Assembly (NCBI RefSeq): GCF_037120705.1
Contig: NZ_JAWLJU010000001.1
Coordinates: 744,001 to 808,000 of the forward strand
Reading direction: 5' to 3'
Origin: Pseudoalteromonas sp. UG3-2
Lineage (GTDB): Bacteria > Pseudomonadota > Gammaproteobacteria > Enterobacterales > Alteromonadaceae
Length of the DNA stretch: 64,000 nucleotides
This document shows positions 35,088 through 44,738 of the stretch, one piece after another. The notes beneath the pieces are model-generated. The model saw only the letters and a program-made list of their open reading frames with translations, was not told where the DNA came from and searched no databases. A program made the translations under genes and the position numbers. Numbering within the stretch: the stretch's first letter is position 1; every line of letters begins with the position of its first letter.

Positions 35088-35167
35088 AGGCAATTTACAG
35101 ACATTTTGGCGGTAAATTTAGGTTCGTCATGAAAAGTTGCTCTAAGCCCTATTTTTATATGTTTTCC
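35088..35167 (+). repeat. Diverged extension of the right repeat
   Basis: Similar to 23513-23593 with the same ordered blocks (GGTTCG, CTCTAAGCC, ATTTTTATA, GTTTTCC). The rest of the gap up to 35247 holds no recognisable gene. Confidence 0.65.
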
Positions 35168-35247
35168 GTAATTTCATGATGCCAGCACTATGTTAGCACT
35201 TTATTTTATATAATTTGATACTTTTAAACCGGTTTTGCTAGCGGTTG

Positions 35248-36026
35248 CTATCTTCTGGTTTGTTGCAAGAACCATTGTTCAAAATCCCCCTTAATAAATG
35301 GCTGAACATAAATTAAGTCAATTAATAACTGGTCTATATCAATCTTATAGCATCGATTAGCGGCTTTATAGTTTAATGCTTTCACTATAATCGGCCGTGT
35401 TTTATCATTTAGTAGCAAATATGACATCCATACCCAACTACTTGCATAGTTATGAATGGTATCAACGCGGCGCCAAGTTTTCTCACCTTTAGTGAATAGT
35501 TCATAAAACTCAAATGGCATTTTGTCTTCTGCTACTCAGTCGTGTCAATTTACCGAGTTAACCCAGGTAGCGCTATTTTCATTCCTTCTTAATGCGCTTA
35601 AATAGGTTGCCAGGCCTTCCCAAAATTGACATGTAAAATGGCATGGATTGCCTCGTGAACTGCAGTATTTATAGTTTCATTGTCATCATCGCTCATTAAT
35701 ACAAATGATTTGTGATAGTAATGGGAATAAACACCATACGTTTGGACATAGGGGTTGTCCTCTATCTCAATTCTGTGATCTTTTAGGGCCTGAAGAAATG
35801 CGCTCTTGTCATAATAAAAATGTATTTTTATATCCGTAAAGTATTGGATATTTATGTCGCTGGAATGAAAGAAGCTAAATATTCGATGGAGGTTCTCTCC
35901 TAACCCTTCATATATAAACTCCTGTTGTGGTTTTAGTACATCTCCGTGATAAGACAAACTTAAACGGGCATTGGTGTTTTTTATTTTTTTCCATGAGATA
36001 CGGCTGTCGCATCCTCTAGTATAAAC
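35248..36026 (-). pseudogene. Broken zinc metallopeptidase-like gene (HEAIH)
   Basis: Two pieces of one former gene. The first open piece (down to 35598) ends NTAVHEAIHAILHVNFGKA, with an HExxH zinc motif, then stops. In a different frame the DNA continues FWEGLATYLSAL, exactly the EGLA(E/T)Y element that follows HExxH in gluzincins, then meets two in-frame stops before a further open piece at 35248-35520 (YASSWVWMSYLL). A frameshift and two nonsense codons are thus visible. The readable frame upstream reaches a stop at 36027-36029 with no start codon of its own except a TTG at 35957, so the N-terminus is damaged too. It lies beside the prophage's right end. Confidence 0.75.
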
Positions 36027-36090
36027 CTAATTCACTGTAATCCCCCTTTACACCATCACTATCCAATAGTAGCTTTGTTCAAAACCAGTG

Positions 36091-37095
36091 CTAGTAATTC
36101 ACAGTGCAAGTATCGGAATTTTTACTATTACAGTAATGAAAGTCTAAGTAATATTTTTCCTGTTTAGGCTTTGTCCCATGCTTTATTACATCATAAAGCA
36201 ACTCGGCCCCTAGCCTGCCCATTTCAAATGGATTTTGACCAATGTTAATGGTGGAGAGTTGCTGCTTTAATGCCGCTAGCTGAACCTTTTCGGTGTCGGC
36301 AGAGATAATAATTTTTTCTTGCTTGGCAATGTCTGCATGAAATGGCTGCATGCGCTCAATGTAGTTGGGATGAAATTGTGCGAAGCCCGCTACGGCGATA
36401 AAAATAGGGGGATTAGGATAAGCCAGAAGGTTATTAAGCTGGGTGATGGCATCTTCTCTTCTGCCCATGGTGTATAGCGGGCAGCGAGCATGTTCAATCC
36501 AGCCACTGGCACCAGATAATCGCTCAGTGCTTTGCCCTGAAAGCGCCTGTCTCACGCCAGAGATGCGTTTATTTAAATTGGGGGTGGTTTGGTGACCTGA
36601 TTGAATGCAGATTGGCTGCGGCTCGGTGGTTTTGTATATTTTTGCTGCTTCACCAAGGGCTTTGCCGAATTCAAAATTGTTGGTACCTACGTAGGCAAGA
36701 CGGTAGGCCTGCTCTGGTTCGAGTAAGTCAGAATCGAAGGTGATCACCGGAATATTTTGTTGCTTGGCATATTTTAATGCGCGATTGGTAAGGTAGGCTG
36801 AATCCGTTGTTGAAACCATTATGCCATCTACTTGCTGTTTTACCAGCTCCCTTACAATTAAGGCTTGAGTTCTCACGTCTTGGTAGTCGTCAGCACCGTC
36901 ATAGATGCAATTTAACTCTGGATGCTCTCGGGCAAAACGCTGACAGCCTTTATAAGACTGCTCATAAAAGCTATCGTTTTTGGTTTTGCCAACCACGGCA
37001 ATGGTCACTTCTGCTGCAGTTAGCGGATTAAACAGCAGCATCATTAGGCACCACGGCCAAAGTGCTAAACGCCTGTTTAATTTCATCTTTATCAT
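36091..37095 (-). CDS. Periplasmic sugar-type substrate-binding protein
   Basis: A 334-residue type-I periplasmic binding protein. A signal peptide occupies about 1-28 (LALWPWCLMMLLFNPLTAAE). The mature part begins VTIAVVGKTKNDSFYEQSYKG, typical of ribose/galactose-type binding folds, with VDGIMVSTTDSAYL and IPVITFDSDL in the first lobe and a domain II motif NIGQNPFEMGRLGAELL. No permease or ATPase gene is adjacent. It may therefore be an orphan binding protein or a sensory partner; ligand unknown. Confidence 0.87.
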   Translation of the reverse strand: MIKMKLNRRLALWPWCLMMLLFNPLTAAEVTIAVVGKTKNDSFYEQSYKGCQRFAREHPELNCIYDGADDYQDVRTQALIVRELVKQQVDGIMVSTTDSAYLTNRALKYAKQQNIPVITFDSDLLEPEQAYRLAYVGTNNFEFGKALGEAAKIYKTTEPQPICIQSGHQTTPNLNKRISGVRQALSGQSTERLSGASGWIEHARCPLYTMGRREDAITQLNNLLAYPNPPIFIAVAGFAQFHPNYIERMQPFHADIAKQEKIIISADTEKVQLAALKQQLSTINIGQNPFEMGRLGAELLYDVIKHGTKPKQEKYYLDFHYCNSKNSDTCTVNY

Positions 37096-37296
37096 TATTT
37101 TTAAGTCTGGCTAACGTCTTAGATAAGAGCATAACCGAATTGCCTATTTACGCAAGTCAAACCTTCATTTGCTTTAAGCTATATCAAAGTACACTGATAT
37201 TATTCATCCTCCTATTTGGCTAAATTCGATTAGAGTTTGGATCTAATCTAGGTAATAATAGCGGTTTCGCGTCAAACGATATGGATTGTCTCTGCT

Positions 37297-39192
37297 ATGA
37301 AACAACTTCTTTTATTAATGGCTCTACTATTTAGCCAAATTAACTACGCCAAGCTGCCTGTAGAAAGTTACGCTCAGTTGCCCGATATCAGCAAAGTGAA
37401 TTTGTCACCTAATGGCAATGCCGTGGCTTTTCTAAAAAATTACGATGGTAACTTGGTGCTCACGGTCTTGGACTTAACCACCAATAAGTCGCGCATGCTG
37501 CTCAAAGCCGACAATAAAACGGTGACCTTATCTTGGTATAACTGGGCCAACGATGAGATTTTGTTGATTGGTGCCAACTATACTAACCGCCACCGCACTG
37601 TAAAGTATTCCACATCGAGGTTATTTAAATTCGATTTAAGCGATCCCGATAATGACTTAGAGCGCCTTAATACACCAAAAAGGCATGATAAAGACGCGCA
37701 GTTCCAAGCCAGCCTTATCAGCTTACTACCAGAAAAGCCTAATAAGGTGTTAGTGCAAACGGCGTTTGATGTCGATAATAAGCCCACGGTATACGAGCTG
37801 GATATCAATAAAAACCGCCGTAAACGAATTGCGCGAGCAAACAGCAAGGTACAATATTGGCTCGCCGACCGTCAGGGTAATGTCCGCCTTGGCTATGGTA
37901 TTGATGAGCTGCACGCCAGTTACTACCTCTATGATGACGATAGTAATAAGCTCACTGAACTATATACATTTCAGGCCCGCGGCCCAGAGGCCATCAGAAT
38001 TTTAGGGTTTGATAAAGACCCCAATATTGTCTACCTCACTGCCCTTCACAATGGCAAACAGGCCTTGTTTAAAGCCGATATTACTCAAAAGCCCATGCTG
38101 CCTGAGTTGATATTCTCTGATCCGGATTATGATTTCGATGGCCGCATTCATTACTCTGCAAAGGATGGTCGCGCCATAGGCTTTAGCCACTCAAACTTAG
38201 ATAATTCCAGAGTATATTGGGATGAAGATCATCAACTACTGCAGCGCTCTTTAAAAGCGGCACTGCCAGAGTATGATGTGGTGGTAATTGATATGAGCCG
38301 AGATGGCAAAAAGTATATCGCTTACGGCAATTCTGATGCTGACTCAGGTACTTACTTGCTCGGAGACCGTGAAAATAAATCATTAGTCGGTTTTGGCCGC
38401 CTATACCCTGACATCATCGGTGAAAAACTGTTAGGTAAAACCAAACTCAATTTCCAAGCGCGTGACGGTCTTGAAATTGAAGCCTATTTAACACTACCAA
38501 GCGATTTTAATGCCGCCTCCCCAGCTATTATTCTTCCCCATGGTGGCCCTCATGCCAGAGATTACAGTGGCTTTGACTATTGGTCAGAGCTCTTTGCCAG
38601 CCGTGGCTATGTAGTTTTGCAGCCTAATTTTCGCGGCTCTTTTGGCTATGGCTTTGATTTTCTTCGTGAAGGTGAAAGGGGTTGGGGAGGTAAAATGCAA
38701 GACGATTTACAAGATGCGGCAACCTACCTAATTAAAAATGACTATGCCTTAGCAGATAAAATCTGTATTGCTGGCGGCAGTTATGGTGGCTATGCGGCGT
38801 TAATGGCCGTGGTTAAACACCCAGAAACCTTTCAATGTGCAGCCAGCTTTGCCGGCGTCACTGACCTAGAAGACATTGTTCAGCGTGCTCGCTATTTTAC
38901 CAATAAAGAGCTTATTCGTGATCAATTTGGTCAGGACTACGATAAACTAGAGCAGCAATCTCCGGTTAACTTTGCTAAAAACATAACCCGCCCTGTGCTG
39001 TTAGTGCATGGCGACGATGATAAGATAGTTGATGTTTCCCACAGTCGCAAAATGGCCGATGAGCTTGAAGATCACGACAAGCCTGTGACTTATATCGAAC
39101 TGGAAGACGGTAATCACCATCTGAGTTATCAAGGTCATCGCATTGAAACCATGGAAGCGTTTTTAGCATTTTTTGAAAAGCACCTGATGTGA
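37297..39192 (+). CDS. Exported S9-family prolyl oligopeptidase-like peptidase
   Basis: A 631-residue serine peptidase with a signal peptide (1-18, ending NYA). An N-terminal beta-propeller domain (about 25-370) is followed by an alpha/beta hydrolase domain. The nucleophile is S495 in GGSYGGYAAL, the acid is in HGDDDKIVD (573-575) and the histidine is in DGNHH (607-608). An HGGPHARD element precedes them. It resembles dipeptidyl or acylaminoacyl peptidases that digest peptides in the periplasm. It stands alone. Confidence 0.93.
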   Translation: MKQLLLLMALLFSQINYAKLPVESYAQLPDISKVNLSPNGNAVAFLKNYDGNLVLTVLDLTTNKSRMLLKADNKTVTLSWYNWANDEILLIGANYTNRHRTVKYSTSRLFKFDLSDPDNDLERLNTPKRHDKDAQFQASLISLLPEKPNKVLVQTAFDVDNKPTVYELDINKNRRKRIARANSKVQYWLADRQGNVRLGYGIDELHASYYLYDDDSNKLTELYTFQARGPEAIRILGFDKDPNIVYLTALHNGKQALFKADITQKPMLPELIFSDPDYDFDGRIHYSAKDGRAIGFSHSNLDNSRVYWDEDHQLLQRSLKAALPEYDVVVIDMSRDGKKYIAYGNSDADSGTYLLGDRENKSLVGFGRLYPDIIGEKLLGKTKLNFQARDGLEIEAYLTLPSDFNAASPAIILPHGGPHARDYSGFDYWSELFASRGYVVLQPNFRGSFGYGFDFLREGERGWGGKMQDDLQDAATYLIKNDYALADKICIAGGSYGGYAALMAVVKHPETFQCAASFAGVTDLEDIVQRARYFTNKELIRDQFGQDYDKLEQQSPVNFAKNITRPVLLVHGDDDKIVDVSHSRKMADELEDHDKPVTYIELEDGNHHLSYQGHRIETMEAFLAFFEKHLM

Positions 39193-39292
39193 TCAACTTG
39201 CCAACGGCTATAGTTAATAAAGCCGTTGGCGTCACTATCATGTAAAACTCAGCGGCTAAAGTGAGCGCTATATTATAAAAAGCTGGTCTTCT

Positions 39293-40225
39293 ATGTTTAT
39301 GGTGTTGTTGTTCTCTTTGTTGGGGCTTAGTTTTGCTACTCAGGCGCAGTCGTTTAGCTTTCTGGCTTATGGTGACATGCCCTATTTTGCTGCTGATAGC
39401 GCCTTACTGCAACAAGGTGGTAAATTACAGCAAGCAGCCAGCAACACAGAGCATCAATTTGTGGTGCACGTTGGCGACCTTTAAGCGGGATCAGACCCCT
39501 GCACTAACGCTCTTTTACAACGCAATTACCGCTTGATTTCATCCTTAACCAAGCGGCCATTTATTTATACCCCTGGCGATAACGACTGGACTGACTGTGA
39601 CCGCAAAAAACTGACTCCTCGCTATGACGAGTTAGAGCGCTTAGCTTATGTGCGCCAAAGCTTTGCCAGTAAACCTGTCGCGCTTAGCGACTTTGCCAGA
39701 CAAGCTGAGCAGCCCGAGAATCAACGTTGGCTAGAGGGTAATACGTTATTTTTAACGCTACATATTACGGGTACCAATAACGGCCGCCGTCAAATACTAC
39801 TTTCTGATAAGCAAACGGCACTGTCTGCTGCAACAGTTCGCGATCACAACAACCTAACTTGGTTAAGCCAAAACCTAAACGGCAAGTTCCAGGCAGCAGT
39901 GATATTTTTTCAAGCCGATATTTACCAACAAAGCAAACACACTAGTGCTTGCACTGCCAACACCGCAAGTCAGTGCGACGGCTTTAAACAGTATCGTAAG
40001 CAGTTTTCCAGCCTCGCCGAGCAATCAGATTTTCCCATATTATTGGTCCATGGCGATACTGGGCCTTATTGCGTTAACTCACCAAGTAACAACCTATGGC
40101 GGTTAAATGCCCCTGGTGACTATCAGCATCTTGATATTGCCAAAATTACTGTGGACGTTACGGCTAACCAGCCATTTGCCATTGAAGGGTTACTAGCCAA
40201 ACAGCCACCAGAGGTTTGCCAATAG
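39293..40225 (+). pseudogene. Metallophosphoesterase gene interrupted by one in-frame stop
   Basis: The 310-codon frame is continuous except for a TAA at 39482-39484. Before it are a signal peptide (1-18) and FLAYGDMPYF...FVVHVGDL; after it AGSDPCTNALLQRNYRLI, then FIYTPGDNDWTDC and ILLVHGDTGPY. In calcineurin-like phosphoesterases this junction reads HVGD(I/L)K(A/S)GSDPC, so the TAA stands where an AAA lysine codon is expected, a single-base change. The rest of the frame has no other stop, so the inactivation is recent or is a sequencing error. Family members hydrolyse phosphate esters outside the cytoplasm. Confidence 0.82.
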
Positions 40226-40311
40226 CGCTATATTGTTAGGGTGATAGCAAGGTGGTTTTGCTGACGAGTATGAATCACATTTCGTTGTGTTTTAAATCAT
40301 GGTTTTGCCCT

Positions 40312-40340
40312 ATTGGCCACACGCTATTGCTGTGGCCAAT
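40312..40340. terminator. Hairpin between convergent genes
   Basis: A 10-bp perfect stem (ATTGGCCACA/TGTGGCCAAT) with a CGCTATTGC loop lies between the broken phosphoesterase gene and the PhoD-like gene. No long T-run flanks it, so function is uncertain. Confidence 0.55.
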
Positions 40341-40357
40341 TTGCATACAGCAACAAT

Positions 40358-42070
40358 TTAATTGTTTGCCATCAGCTCACGGCTAACATTATGACTGTCG
40401 AACTGCTCACTGGTAACGGTATCAACAAAGTGCCACTGACTATCCACTTTTTCTCGAGTAAAGTTCAGGGTTAAGTATCCGCGCTGATGGATATTGGCGT
40501 AATCTAGATCATCCACCAACAATTTCAGAGCCTCAGCAAATTGCATTGCTTGCTCATCAGGTAGGCCTAAGTATGACTCAAGACCAGGTGAGCTTACAGA
40601 GGCAGTGGCGTATTCATGGCCGCATACTTCACCGTTGACGCTGCACAACTTACCCGACCAAGCATTGTGGGTATCACCGGCCACTACTACGAGGTTTTTA
40701 TTCATTGCTTTTGCCGTTTGCAAAATCACTTCGCGCTCCACTGGGTAGCCATCCCACGCATCGAGGTTATAAGGTGCAGTCATGGTAACCCGCGCCTTTT
40801 CTTGCTCGGTTAAGGTTTCATCCGCTGCTTGCATTCGCGCTTTAATGTGCGCCAGTTCCGCCACTTGTGTAGACATTTCTGCATTTGGTGCAGCAAGAGT
40901 TTGTAGTAGCTCTGCCGGAATATTCATCTTGGTCATTAGCACTTGCTGACCAAGTACCTGCCACTTGGCATTAGACGTTTTAATGTTATCTGTAAGCCAA
41001 GTTAACTGCTTAACACCAAGCAATTGTTGCGATGGCGCGGTTAAATCAGCTTGAAAGCGGTTGAAGTCAAGCATGCCCGACACCGGATCCATGTAATCTT
41101 GGTAATCCAGTGGTTTTGCTCGGCTCTCATTGCGAGTGTCCAACATATACAAAGACAGCAAATCACCAAACTCAAACTTACGATATAGACTCTCGAGCTT
41201 GTCTTTTACCAGCGGTCGAATGGGCATCCACTCGTAATATGCTTGCAGCGCTGCAAGCTTCCTTTGACTAAAGTCGCCTTCACCTTGGTTATGGTTCTCA
41301 GCGCCATCAACATAGCTGTCATTGCATATTTCGTGGTCATCCCATACGGCGATAAATGGCGTATTGGCATGTAAGGCTTGTAGCCCAAGGTCGGTGCGAT
41401 ACTTAGCGTAACGTTTGCGATAATCTTCTAGGGTAATGGTTTCTTGGTTATTGTCTGGGTCTAGTTCTCTGCCCAAAGCAGTGGCTTGCTCTGTGGCATA
41501 GCCGCCCATACCATACTCGTAAATGTAATCGCCTAAATGCAGTACCGCATCTAAGTCGCTGCGTTTAGCCGCCTCGGCATAGACATGAAAATGCCCAGCA
41601 GGATAGTTAGCACAAGACATAACCGCCAATTTAACTTGTGTTACGTCATTGGCTGGTAGTGTTTTGCAGCGACCAATACTGGAGTGAGTGTCTTTGGTGA
41701 CAAAACGATAATAATACTGACTATTTGGGCTAAGGCCACTTAAATCCACTTTGGCGGTGTAGTCATTTTTAGCCAACGCCGACACGGTTTGACTTTGCAA
41801 GAGCACACCAAAGTCCTCACTATCAGACACCTGTAAAGTCAGATCAACACTGGCTGGACTGCCTTGTGGGGTTACCCGGGTCCACAAAATAACGCTGTCT
41901 TGCAGTGGATCGCCACTGGCCACGCCATGGTTAAACGCCACAGCAAAGTCATTTTCTGCGACACTTTCTCCACTGCTACTACCACAACCTACGATGGAGA
42001 CAGAAATAGTAGCGGCTCCCAACCCCATAATAGAACGTTTTATAAACTCGCGACGAGAGATAGATGACAT
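40358..42070 (-). CDS. phoD: PhoD-like alkaline phosphatase/phosphodiesterase, Tat-exported lipoprotein
   Basis: A 570-residue metallophosphatase of the PhoD family. The start at 42070 (MSSISRREFIKRS) follows AAGGAATA. The twin-arginine signal SRREFIK at about 4-10 is followed by a lipobox-like SIVGC, implying export folded through Tat, with a lipid anchor. The fibronectin-like N-terminal domain contains GVASGDPLQDSVILWTR. The metal site includes HLGDYIYEYG, WDDHEICND and VVAGDTHNAW. It is one of several phosphate-releasing genes in the window (alkaline phosphatase at the left edge, broken phosphoesterase next door). Confidence 0.94.
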   Translation of the reverse strand: MSSISRREFIKRSIMGLGAATISVSIVGCGSSSGESVAENDFAVAFNHGVASGDPLQDSVILWTRVTPQGSPASVDLTLQVSDSEDFGVLLQSQTVSALAKNDYTAKVDLSGLSPNSQYYYRFVTKDTHSSIGRCKTLPANDVTQVKLAVMSCANYPAGHFHVYAEAAKRSDLDAVLHLGDYIYEYGMGGYATEQATALGRELDPDNNQETITLEDYRKRYAKYRTDLGLQALHANTPFIAVWDDHEICNDSYVDGAENHNQGEGDFSQRKLAALQAYYEWMPIRPLVKDKLESLYRKFEFGDLLSLYMLDTRNESRAKPLDYQDYMDPVSGMLDFNRFQADLTAPSQQLLGVKQLTWLTDNIKTSNAKWQVLGQQVLMTKMNIPAELLQTLAAPNAEMSTQVAELAHIKARMQAADETLTEQEKARVTMTAPYNLDAWDGYPVEREVILQTAKAMNKNLVVVAGDTHNAWSGKLCSVNGEVCGHEYATASVSSPGLESYLGLPDEQAMQFAEALKLLVDDLDYANIHQRGYLTLNFTREKVDSQWHFVDTVTSEQFDSHNVSRELMANN

Positions 42071-42212
42071 TTTCTTATTCCTTAACGACAACATGCGCCC
42101 TCTTAGACGCATCTTAATTACTGCTTTAAGGAATTAGATTAGTGAGGGATTATGACAGCAATACTACTGGTCTAATCACTGTAATATAAAAATAACACAA
42201 CTGTCACCTGCG

Positions 42213-43145
42213 CTATTGGCAGTCTGGATTAACTCGGTTTTTACCTTCTGCTTTTGCTCTTTGTAAACGGCTATCGGCACTATTAAGAATGTCTTCAATA
42301 GTTAAACCATCCACGCCCACTTCTGCCACACCAAAAGATGCCGTAATATCAACTTCCTGACCAACAATTGCCGCAAAAGGAGTCCGCCCTATGAGCTTAC
42401 GCTCTCGCTCTGCCACAAACACAGCCCCTTCAAGATTGGTATTGGGTAAAATCAGCGCAAACTCATCGCCACTGAGTCTGGCAATAAGATCCGTATCACG
42501 TAGCTTGTCGGTCAACATCGCAGCGCAGTTCGCCAGCACTAAGTCAGCGATTTCATGGCCAAAATCGTTATTTAGGTTACGAAAATTATCTAGCCCCATT
42601 AACACCACACTGGCAGACTCTTTGTAACGGTCATATAAGCGTATTTGCTGTTGTAGCTTTTCACTGAATAAGCGGCGATTACCCACCCCCGTTAATGGAT
42701 CGGTTTGGGTGATAAATTCGACTTCTTTAGTGAGGTGAGCAATTTCACTCTTAAGAGAGTTAAGTTCGGTAATGTTTTTGCCACACACAAGGAACTCCCC
42801 GGTAGAAAGCTGAACCGCGTTGAGTTTGAAAAACTGCTCTTCTAATGAATCTATTACAAAAGAATCCACATTCCCTGAGTGCTCCACTACCCCTAACAGC
42901 CATTGTGAAAGCTCTTCTGGGTCTAGCCTGTCACCGTTGTAATCCTCTACAAAAAGCGAGTTAACGGTTTTACCCACTACTTCAGCTTTACTCTCTCCCA
43001 AAATGCTTGCCATAGCGTCATTACAAAAAGTGAAAGTGGCTTTGGCGTCTAAAATAGCAATGGCATTTGAGGTTTTTTCAATGACCTCAAGCAATAAAGC
43101 GGTGTTGGGGCTGGTTTGCGTCATACTTCTAAGCACCTTTGGCAA
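42213..43145 (-). CDS. PAS-GGDEF protein with SGDEF active site
   Basis: A soluble 310-residue predicted diguanylate cyclase. The PAS domain is at about 15-130, followed by a short coiled linker, and the GGDEF domain starts at TDPLTGVGNRRLF. The signature is SGDEF rather than GGDEF, and an RxxD site (RDTD) lies five residues ahead. SGDEF variants of other proteins are often still active. An ATG at residue 8 (MTQTSPNT) is a possible start. It stands alone, between phoD and the MliC-like gene. Confidence 0.88.
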   Translation of the reverse strand: MPKVLRSMTQTSPNTALLLEVIEKTSNAIAILDAKATFTFCNDAMASILGESKAEVVGKTVNSLFVEDYNGDRLDPEELSQWLLGVVEHSGNVDSFVIDSLEEQFFKLNAVQLSTGEFLVCGKNITELNSLKSEIAHLTKEVEFITQTDPLTGVGNRRLFSEKLQQQIRLYDRYKESASVVLMGLDNFRNLNNDFGHEIADLVLANCAAMLTDKLRDTDLIARLSGDEFALILPNTNLEGAVFVAERERKLIGRTPFAAIVGQEVDITASFGVAEVGVDGLTIEDILNSADSRLQRAKAEGKNRVNPDCQ

Positions 43146-43297
43146 AAATAGTTACCCTTCATTTATAGGGTAATTTATTAAAAAATAACACTTCTTTTTG
43201 TAAAAAGTCTGCTTAAGTATAACCCATGTTATTCACCTAGGCTTCAGGCAATGAGGTTAAATTTAACCATATTATTGAGCTTAATTTAGAGGGGCCT

Positions 43298-43630
43298 ATG
43301 TTGCACACCGTTAAATTGCTGACGTTATTCTTGTTACTCTCGTTGTCTGCCTGTAGCGAATTGCAACCGTCTGCTACTGACAATGCAGGCTCAACGCAAC
43401 ATTACCTATGTGATAAAAACAAAACCCTGACGGTGACTCACAACTCAGCGGAAGAGATAACCCTTGGATACCTTAACCAAGCTCACCGTTTAACTTTGAT
43501 GACAGCTGCAAGTGGCGAAAAGTATCAAAATGAGCAATATATCTGGTGGGCCAAAGGACAAAAAGGATTACTTCTGTTGCAACAACCAAACCAAACTGAT
43601 CGTATCGAGCTTAGGTGCAAAAGAGCTTAA
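43298..43630 (+). CDS. MliC-like lipoprotein, C-type lysozyme inhibitor family
   Basis: A 110-residue lipoprotein. The signal sequence ends with lipobox LSAC (cysteine 19). The mature domain has HYLCDKNKTLTV, then AHRLTLMTAASGEKYQNEQYIWWAKGQKG, which matches the MliC/PliC fold signature of YxC, SGxxY and WW.KG, and a final cysteine in LRCKR that may pair with the first. Family members protect peptidoglycan from host lysozyme. A GAGG lies before the ATG. Confidence 0.82.
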   Translation: MLHTVKLLTLFLLLSLSACSELQPSATDNAGSTQHYLCDKNKTLTVTHNSAEEITLGYLNQAHRLTLMTAASGEKYQNEQYIWWAKGQKGLLLLQQPNQTDRIELRCKRA

Positions 43631-43650
43631 CAGAGTCACCCATGAATGGG

Positions 43651-44091
43651 TTAAATAGCTTTTTGTTGTAACTGTTGAAGATGAGCAGCAATGAATTGAC
43701 AGGCAGAATCAACGTCTTCAAATAGGACAGACTCTAATGGCCCATCAAACCCTAACTCCGCGCGCATTTTTTCAATTTGCCGCTTAGCAATAGGGTTGCC
43801 TAAAATGTAAGCCCCACAAGCGCAGCCACGCTCAATACAAAAGCGCGCAATGTCTAAAAACTGTTGGTAGGCGTCAGGCGTAGCTGCAATGGCACCTTTA
43901 GAGTGGCTGATGTAACCCCAATATTGTCCTTCAACTTGGTCAAGACAATGTTCTAAAGCTCGGCGAAAATAGCTAGTCATAGAAGCATTAATATTGCCCT
44001 CGAAACTTGCGATAACAATATTTCCCCTTACTTCTAATGCGACCTTGCCAAAGTTACTCTGGTAACTGTACTTGCTCATATCACCACTCAT
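43651..44091 (-). CDS. Small STAS/SpoIIAA-like protein of unknown function
   Basis: A 146-residue soluble protein. The N-terminal strand-helix pattern (VALEVRGNIVIASFEGNINASMTSYFRRAL) and QYWGYISHSKGAIAATPDAYQ resemble SpoIIAA/STAS-like folds found in marine gammaproteobacteria. Three cysteines cluster in FCIERGCACGAY. An ATG at residue 5 (MSKYSYQ) is a likely alternative start. Function is not known. Confidence 0.7.
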   Translation of the reverse strand: MSGDMSKYSYQSNFGKVALEVRGNIVIASFEGNINASMTSYFRRALEHCLDQVEGQYWGYISHSKGAIAATPDAYQQFLDIARFCIERGCACGAYILGNPIAKRQIEKMRAELGFDGPLESVLFEDVDSACQFIAAHLQQLQQKAI

Positions 44092-44261
44092 GCTTTTGTG
44101 TTGCGTTATTATAACGCAATCTCACCTAGTGATGGCAAGTTATGTTATTTATATCGAAATAAATAAAACAGCATATCCTGCTACTGTGTGCGAATAAAGT
44201 AAGCTCATACCTTACTGTGCATTTTAGGGATGGGAGTTCAATCAAGAGTTGCCGAGAAAAC

Positions 44262-44287
44262 AAAAAGCCCCTTCAGGGGCTTTTTTT
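44262..44287. terminator. Terminator downstream of hup
   Basis: Stem AGCCCC/GGGGCT with TTCA loop, A5 on the left and T7 on the right. It is bidirectional in appearance and lies 28 bp past the hup stop. Confidence 0.88.
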
Positions 44288-44314
44288 AAATAGAGTAACT
44301 AATACTAAAAGTAA

Positions 44315-44587
44315 TTAGTTTACAGTGTCTTTTAGCCCTTTGCCGGCTTTGAACGTAGGGATGTTCGCCGCTGGAATTTGGATTTCAGCACCTGTTTGAG
44401 GGTTGCGACCAGTACGTGCAGAGCGCTCTTTAACAGAGAAAGTACCAAAACCAACTAAAGCAACTGAACCGCCGTCTTTAAGCGTGTTTGTTACTGCGCC
44501 AGTGAATGCTTCTAAAGCGCGAGATGCCGCTGCTTTTGAAATTTCTGCGTCTGCCGCCATCTTTTCAACTAGTTGAGCTTTATTCAT
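44315..44587 (-). CDS. hup: DNA-binding protein HU
   Basis: A 90-residue nucleoid protein that bends DNA as a dimer. [11 protein letters not shown] opens the helical N-terminus, [21 protein letters not shown] is the DNA-binding arm, and [15 protein letters not shown] ends it, all typical of HU. Whether it is the alpha or beta type cannot be settled by eye. It is monocistronic, with a GGAATC-type ribosome binding site and about 150 bp of upstream promoter region, followed by a strong terminator. Confidence 0.96.
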   Translation of the reverse strand: MNKAQLVEKMAADAEISKAAASRALEAFTGAVTNTLKDGGSVALVGFGTFSVKERSARTGRNPQTGAEIQIPAANIPTFKAGKGLKDTVN

Positions 44588-44738
44588 TATTAGATTCCTA
44601 TAACTTTATAATTTGCCTAAGCAAAACCTATGTTTAAGCATTTTGCGTTGTAGTGCAACCCCCAAAACGCGAAATTAGACGAAATATTTATTATTTTCGT
44701 TCGATACGCCCCGTTGTTTGTGGGTTTGTAATTAAAAG

